This document shows positions 35,701 through 44,700 of a stretch of DNA of 64,000 nucleotides, piece by piece. A program made the translations under genes and the position numbers. Each line of letters starts with the position of its first letter. Positions within the stretch are counted from its first letter, which is position 1. The stretch is from Trileptium ribeirensis (taxonomy: Eukaryota > Nematoda > Enoplea > Enoplida > Thoracostomopsidae), in the NCBI GenBank assembly GCA_030248225.1, contig JASANE010011869.1, forward strand, positions 49,876 to 113,875, in the 5' to 3' direction. The notes beneath the pieces were generated by a model. It was not told the origin of the DNA, ran no database searches, and saw only the letters and a program-made list of their open reading frames with translations.

Positions 35701-38700
35701 TGAACAGCAAGAAAAATAATTATCTACATTATTGTGTTAATTCAATGTCTCAATCTATCGCCGAAAATATTTATTCATCATTTACAACGTAATTTATCGC
35801 GTTTTCCTAGCAGATTTTCCACGCTATATATTGGTGTGCAATATGTTTAACCACTTTATGCAACAAAACAGAAAATAATTATAAGTTGCATCAAGAAAAA
35901 TATTAGCTTTCAGTGAAAAGTGGAACTACAGCCATAGTAAACTGGCCTCTCGGTTCAACAACTTACATAGTTTAACAAATTTAACCTTGTTAAATTTGAC
36001 GACAGTGTATGTAGATGCATTCAGATGCATCAAAAATTGTAAAGCTTGTCTATCTCGGTTTCAAGCTACGCTCTCAGATTGCATTAGATAACGTTCCTAC
36101 TGCCAAGGTTTTACTATATCATCGCCGCTTATCGATTCTCCTGCGTCCATAGTGTCCGTTGAATCAATTCAGCCATCAATCCCTATGGATATCATGCTTC
36201 AAGACTTTGTTAAAATTATTGACACTGAATCAACTACTGCGGACATTAAGGCATCCACGGCCTTTCTTAATAAACATTATTTGGAGCTGGCCAGTATGAA
36301 AAATAATTTAGTCAGCTTGAGTCTATTTGAGCTCGGTAAATCGAAATGGATCAATAGATTCTGGCGCCGAGAACCTTAAGGGCAGAAATAAATGTCAACT
36401 CTAACGTTTTCTATATACTAATCCTAGGGATAAGGGCCTGCTGCCCCCAGGTGCCCTTCACTAAGCTGTTCTTTTTTCTAACGTTATAACGTAATGACCC
36501 TAAATGTTTCTTGGTCCGAAGCTGGAACGATTAATTTTTGCCTATAAGTAATTAGGCATTCCTGAATCGGCGAACGTTTTAGAACCGGAGATCGTAACAA
36601 ATAAAAACAAATCCTTAACGTTTGCTTCAAAAATCATATGGTCACTGAACGCAGTTCAATGCTGTACCAGGCTGTCGTCTGATTCTTTACGCTGCTGAGC
36701 TACAACATATACTATTCAAATCATTTGTTAGGCCCGATTTAATCCAATCAGAAATACAACGTGATTTCCAACTGTGACAAGAATTAACGAGTGCAATATC
36801 TAATTGCGAGATAGACATTATGATATAGACTAATAAAATGCTTTGAATGTCGAATTGCCAGGAACTCCTGGGTATTTAACGAAATGACAATCATAATGAA
36901 GCTTGAACAGCATTGTATTAAACCCAGATTTACCTGCAACTATAATCACGGTCAGAAATAAACGCAAATTTTTCGCGAATAGTAATTGAACAGCTGTTAA
37001 TTTGTCGCGAATATTCGCAAATGATTCGAGAATTTTTCGTGAAAAAATTTCATGTTATTTCTGAGAGTGACTGTACTTCAGCCAAACAACCACTAAATTC
37101 GGTCTTAACGAAATACCTTTTTCTATCCTACGAAAGAACCCATGAATCCATGCGTCATAAAACATGGCTCAACATTATAATACATGTATCCTAACGCAAA
37201 GCATTTTTAAATTGTATCGAGAGAGCTCACAAGCGTCAGCTGATACCAGGAAGCAGTATTTCCACGGCACGTAAATCCTGAGCCAATTATAGTTGCAGTA
37301 CGAATAACATTGCCACTTTGCGATGACATTAATAGCTTTACAAAAACTGCTATGTAGGCAACTGCCTAACTTAGTTTAAAATGTCAAGATTAGTACCATC
37401 CAAAATTAACACAGCAAAGCCGAACAGAAAAATTAGAACACTGGTATAACAACAAAGGGCACAAAGATTCGTACTGTCAATACGATGAAGGAAGCATTAG
37501 GTCTTCAAACGACAAACGCTGTTTGGATACATCACAAAATCTTAGTTATCTACTGATTTTAGGTGTTTTATATTTCAACGTAACTTAATTAATTTGATTA
37601 CTAATTTCGTTTATATCGGTAGCATTGGGTTAAGTAACAATATTGAAAATTACATCCTTATCCTAACAAAATATTTCAAGCCACTACTTACCATCACCGT
37701 CGCGATCAACTATTTCAAAAACTTTGTCGCTTTCCAGTTTTGATTCATCTAAATGTTGCTCGGTCATGGCTTGAATCCATGAAATCAACTCATGTTTCGA
37801 TAATTTTCCGTCTCGATCAACGTCTGCCCTACAAATTACATACATACAGTCACAGTCAGAAATAAGCGCAAAGTTACTCATCGGAATTTCCAATGAATTC
37901 GATTACACAAAATGTCGATGGATTGCGATTTAATCGATTTTGATTGCATTTTTCCTGGCTTCTACGTAGGCTAAAAATTTTGCCAGGCGCGAGCCGGAGG
38001 CCTCCTGTTTGGTAGGGAAATTTTTTTAGTGACTAGGGACTAGTGAACTGGGGCCCGCTGGATTGAATTTTTTGGTCGAAATTTAAAAATTATCAGAATT
38101 TTATGTAGTTCAGCGAAGGATGCTAAAATTATAAATAGATAGCCTCAGAGATAATTCAAAAACGTCTTTTATAAGGTTAAAAGCAACTTTTCAACCAATA
38201 TTTTGCTGAATTTAGCAGAATTTTTAGCTTCGAAAGTGATTTTTGTAAAAAAAATTGTGGTTTTATGTCATCTGGAGAGGGGGTGTTTTACCGGAGGAAC
38301 TGTAAAATTTGCCAAGGGGAGCCAAAATTTTGCTAGGGGACCCCAACCGGGGTGTTTGTATTTTGACAGGGACACCGAAAAACACCATGCCGCTCTCCCC
38401 ACTTTGGAGAAGCAAGTTTTGTCGCGACTGTAGCAATGATCATGCAATCAAGAATACGCAATTATGTTTTTTTGAAAACGTAAACAATTTAGCTAATACC
38501 AGTATAGATATATGCAATTTACTGCATGTATGCCGTGTTTTGTTCTTGATCTGATATCAGGTTGTCTTTGGACGAAATGCCATCTCTTCGGTAATTTCAT
38601 TTTTAGATATTATGTGCGCGTCCAATACAAGTGAGTACATCTTTTTTGTTCCTTTGTCAAAATTACGACATGATCGTGCAAAATTAGAAGGCCAATAGCG

Positions 38701-41700
38701 CTCCGTGATGTACACACTAAATTTGCATACGCGCATATCTCCATTTCGCAATTTTATCCGTTTTCATCAAATGACATGCTGAATTATTTGCACAGCTCTG
38801 TTCACTGTTGCGGGTATGACAGTATGCGATAACACGGGAATGGAATCGCGTTTTCAAATGTACGCAGTCAATATTAACTTGCTATTATAATTTGCGAAAT
38901 AGTGACTGCAAATACAGCATAATTGCTGCTGTATCGTCGTTCATATCACTGCACATAACGGAAAATGTTGATCTCTGCCCAACCATGGATAAAAACGTGA
39001 AACATCTTCCGTTCGCAGATGTTTCTTGAAAATATGTAGTTAATTGCTTGGAAAAAAGCGACGTTTCCTAACTTTTCGCTGTTTTATGGTGTAAATCACC
39101 GATGTAATTCAATATATCGAGAAATTTTTGCAAAGAAATATCCCTACACTGACACTGAGCATTAAATTACAAAATGAGCCACCCAATATCAGGCAATTTA
39201 CGTGAATAGTTGACAAGATATAATATCCTATTATTGTGCTCGAAGTGTGTAAGTATACAGATGATAAATTGGTTTACAAAATGAGACTAAAGACTCGAGC
39301 GGTTATGGATTTATTACCATTTTCTTGTTTTTTTAGGTCTCAGGGACCTATTGAAAAACCCTTTTTGACAAAATCCTGAAGCGTAAATAATGAAAATAGA
39401 TACGCACATTTGCAGCTACATAGATATATTGTTCTAAAAATGGCACCAAACTACCTATAGATTGAGAGGTTTCAGATATATTACCATTTTTTTTTATTTT
39501 TAGGCCCATGGGACCACTGAAAACCCGTTTTGACCCAGCCATGCAGCGTAAATAATAATAGCAGCATACCATTTCCGCCTAAACAGAGAATTAATATGTA
39601 ATTTCTCTGCAAAATGAGTCCAAAAACATCTATATAGCTTGGGCAGTTACAGAGATATTACCATTTTCGTGTATTTTAGGTCTCATGGGCCCATTCTGAA
39701 ACCCGTAATCACTCAAATAGTACGTTCTAAGAGAACGAGGTGGCAAGGCCTACAGCCTTGTAGAATTTGGTCAACAAAATGAGCTCAATTTGATTCAGAT
39801 ATTTGTCCTGGTTGTCAAATTACATTAAGTAACGTAATTTTTTGGGCCACTTAAGAACAGTCCTGTCTTGAGAATGAAGCTACATAGAATCTGGTTTTGC
39901 ACTTAACTATGGTGATTTCATGCTTACAAATGAGTTATCGCGAGTAGTAATCCGCACAGCCAAAGTCGAGTTAATCGTGTAATCCTAAAAACGAGCATTT
40001 CACCATATATTACGACTAATAAAAAATCTTCGGTTAGCTCGTTTCACTCACTACACTCAGAATTCAATTAAATGCGAAGCTGATGTGTTGTTGGCTGGCT
40101 AAACACGAATTATCACGCCCCCGAATAATAATGGCTACGTCAGTGATAGTCAGTCGGTTTTTGCCCACCAAGACCCACAGTCACGGGCAAAAGTAAGTGC
40201 AGACACGGACGGACGAAGACGCGGTTGGACAAAATTGCGTCCATCAGCGTCCAAACGAAATTGTGTCCGTCCATGTCAAGATCACGAGCAAAGCAATACC
40301 GTAGAAAAAACAGCGACACCTGGACATACTTGCCAAATACAGCTATGAGCTCCTTATCGGGATCATTAGGGTTAAGTGTAGTCTCGTTGGAGCCGGTATT
40401 AGCAGCTTTATGATTATTTTCGCCGAATAGCAATTCCTTTCTGAAAAAATGATGAAACAAACTCGCAATACAATTACATATTAACAACCGATATAAGGTA
40501 CAAAATTTTAAAGATTTTGTAAGCAAGAAGATTCTGCTGTTGCGTATCTAGACACTAGACGGTAGCAAGCTCGGCTGCTGAAAAGGGAATTGCCGAACCG
40601 AGGTTTTGTACGGGTCTGATTATGTTTTTCTTAAAAGAAATGTGTCACAGCGATTTACAACTTCAACACGTTAATCCCTTAAAAATTCATCACAACATGT
40701 GTTTTGGTTATCTTGAAAGTTGCTTTCTGAACTTTCATAGCGCCGAACGTTACAGTTTATTTTATGTGTATTTCGCTAGCACTGCAGGTCTGCAACTACT
40801 TTTCAACAGAATGATTCAGCAACGTGCTAGAGCTCAAAATTAACATCAACCATCTGCTAAAACGAAAGCAGAGACAATTTCAGATAGAATTGCAGCAATC
40901 ATAGTATGACTTGCCATAGAGCTGGTACAAAAGAAAAGACAGTACAATAACCTTTAGCAAAAATACAAAAGTTGAAACCTTCATAACACGTAAATCTGCT
41001 GTGAACAACGCGCTAAACCACTCAACCATCGCCACAATACAGAGGAGTGCTGATGATGATTGTCTATTACTGGGAAATATTTGTTTCAAGTGTTCTGGTT
41101 TGATATATAACTTTTAAAACTAAGTGATCGTTTGGAAAGAATAGTGCATGTGAATTTAACGCTACTCTATCATTGTTATTAAATGCTTATCGGAAATTAA
41201 AGTTTTGAAATAGCCAACTTTTTTTCAGTCATTTTGGTTACAATAGATGAGGCGTTGCTTTGCGAGTGCAGCCAGATTGGGACGTGCTAAACATAGAAAA
41301 TTCTATCGTTCGTAATTACAGTTTTATAATAAAATTGGCGAAAAACAAAAAAGTGAAAAATGACAAAAATTTATTGCATTGCGCGGATTGAACCCGCGAC
41401 CGCGAGAGTCTTACCAATCGGCCACTCACGCAACTGATTATTTCTAAAAATGCTTTATGAATTTCAATGCTAATTTAGTTCGTTCAATAACGAGATGTGC
41501 TTTGAAGTGTAACGTCTTAATACAGGATACTCAAGAGCTGTACGTGGCAACCAAGTTTACAGTACTGAGTGGTGTAATGGAATTTCCCACTAGCCTCGCA
41601 TCGGAGGTCGATCGACACCAGCGAAGAGACTCGACGACAACGTGCGAGACTAAAAATCTGACTCATTCGTATCTATTAATAGCAATACAATAAAAACACG

Positions 41701-44700
41701 TTTGCTCTCATTCAGTTGAGTAGGTCTGAGATATACCATTGCCAAATCACTAAGGACAATGATGTGTCCCACACAATAGACAAAATCCGAAAACAATGTC
41801 AAAGCCTCACGGCTGAGACAAAAACACAGCTTCGCCAGAAACGATAGATGCTCGCTCGATATTCGCTCTGCCGCTCGCTCAGCCATTTCTACGCGTACTA
41901 ATTATAATATTAGCCGTCCGTTGAGTTTTTTCACTAGATATTCTGAATTATTATTCATTTACAAAAGTTTAATTATAATATATATACGTAATCTTTTATA
42001 GTCAAATATACAGTTACAATCAGAATTAAGTACTTATAAAATCGAACGCGGACGAAATCGAAAGAAAACGCAATCGATCGATCTTCGTTTAAACGAAATC
42101 CGTTAAATTAAATGCAAACTAAAATTTTTTATTAAAATATTTTTTATTTCAACACAATCGAAATTCGTGAAAATAAACGCGAACTAAGATTTTTTATTAA
42201 TATTTTTTATTTTGACGCAATCGAAAGTCGTTAAATTAATCGACTTTCGTTTAAACGATCGAAATCGAACGAAACTTCGATCGATTTTGAGCACTCTATT
42301 CTGATTGTAACTGTAGTATGCGTCACTAGCTAAGTAACTTAATAATAAAGGCGAGATTTTCACCATTTAAAATAGCTGTCGTGATAGGTGGATTTTGAAG
42401 GAGCAAACGTAACCCGACAAGCCCATGGAGACAAGACTATCTGGGCTTCAAGCCACCGTCACTGGGTTATCATGCTGCCCAATTTTCTACACGAAATTAT
42501 TGCCCTTCTATTAAACAGTTAAAACTAACGCAGCTGCGGCCCCTGAAATAATGTCTGATGTGACCTAGGCTTTTAAACCAAACGGTTATTATTGCGTATA
42601 CCAAATGTTTAGACGAATAAACAACGCTTTGAACGTTCATTAGTAAGAAATGCTATATAAATAATGTGTGACATACAACAATCTGTATTATATCCTGTCC
42701 GTGGCAATACATGGACTCAAGGGGCGAACGCCAGTAAAGATCAAACTGGTGTGGCCCCAACCAGGTGCGTTTAAATATCATACAAAACTGCATTATTTTT
42801 CATAGACTATATAGTAAGTTACCGCACTTGCTTTGCCTCTACAGGTAATTGCGACTATTTTAGTAGTTACAACCTAAATTGTCTTGTTTAGGGTTCTTTG
42901 CAATTTAACTTAGGAAAATTTAAGACATATCCACCTTTCAAATAAAAGTGTTCACCGTAAAAGACGTAATTGCTTCTGCAGTAGATCATCTTAAATAATA
43001 CTCTCAAAAATTTGTGCTTGTTTAAAGTCAACTGCACTAAACTAATCGCATTCTTAGAGTGCATTGTATAAAAATGTTACACTAACTTTAGACTTTAGTA
43101 CCTTTAACTGATAAAGTACGTACAAATTTATGCGATATACTCTAAAATTTTTGCTTGTTTAATGTCTACAACGTCAAACTAATCCCATTTTTATATCATT
43201 TATACACCACCAGCAACAACTTGTATCTATCTATAAACCAAAGCGTCACAAAACATGCAGTATTTGTCTTGTGACTTTTAAATCGCATCAAAACCAATGT
43301 TTACGTTTTTACCTACCTACTTTGGTAATATAATATTTGGAATACAGTTAGTTATAAATGATTTTCAAATGTGTCTGGTATCCTAGTTCTTGAGAAACCG
43401 AAAAACCCTTTCCTGAGGTTCTGCGTAGCGTCTCAGCAAACCTAAACACTTAGGCTTTCGTGTGTTTTGGTTGTCGTGCTACTTATTCATCCGGTATTAT
43501 AACGAAATGATTAGGCTGCAACTGCTTTATTCTATATACAGTGTCACAGACATAATGGCTGTCTTACGCAAAGCGCACAGTTAACAACAAATAAACATAA
43601 TATATTTGTCAGGGAGTAACCGGAATTCCGGTTCCGGTTCCGGTTCCGGCGAAAATCGTGTTCCGGTTGCGGTTCCGGCAAAGGGCAAAAACCATACCGG
43701 AACCGGAATTCCGGTTTAAAAATTTGCTTTGAAATTTTCCAAGTTTCTTGCTTCATCCTGTAATTCAAACATATGTAATATATATTATACAATGATCAAG
43801 CTCCAATAATGCCAAGCAAAAGAAAAGATTAACTAACCAATTTGCCGTGTGAAACGTAAGCAATGCACATAATTTGAGCAGGAATTTTTCATAATAACCT
43901 GCAGGAGTTTGTTAAATCAAAGCCAGATTGATGCTTGTAGCAGCTATTTTACACATCCAGAAGTCTGTGGGATACGTTTGAATTAAACCGGTCCAACTCG
44001 GTAACAGAGTATGGCTTAAGCAGAAGTACTTAGGGTATGCTTGGCTAACATAAATTGCGTCAAGCACCCGCCAGTGCGCTTGTAAACTTGGTAAATCAGT
44101 CTAAATTGAAGTAAACTAACGTTATCTGCAACGCAGCTAGAAACTGCTTTCTTGGCAATGAACTGTATTTATTGAAACTGTGCGAGCAGATCACAGTGTA
44201 TCTCATTTATAGCAGTCTGATTAGAAAGTTATCATCATTATCTAACTGACGGGCACTGTTTGTCCAACGCTAGCCTAAACAGTGTCTCTGACCACTGATC
44301 AGAAAATTACCTTCTATCTATTATTTCCTCTTAGAATCATATAAACCAATAATTTTAAGTTGCTTGCAGAAGAACATGCAACAAACGTATGTGTAGTAAA
44401 TGGAGGCGACTGGAGACAGAGGGAAAGTGTGTATTCTACGCTCAAAGCTTTGTAAGCACATTCGATTTGACGCAGTATACGCAAAGGTGTATAGTGGAAG
44501 ACATTTTTTGCTCTGAATGTCCAAAAACCGACATATTTGATCGACAAATAAACATTATTAGCTTCCTCAGTCTCTTTAAAGTTTCAGAAAGGCAATAATA
44601 CCATCGCAATACATTAAGTTTAATGTACAAGTTATTTTTAATGCATTTTAAATCCACTATACCTTCATTTCTTCCATCATCTGTTTTACTATATATAAAT

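Noticed and set aside
40140..40329. EF-hand-like string RDLDMDG on the minus strand next to SDF4 exon 3
   Set aside because: It lies in the intron after a good donor. Phases and protein continuity run from exon 3 directly to exon 4, and the rest of the frame does not resemble an EF-hand.
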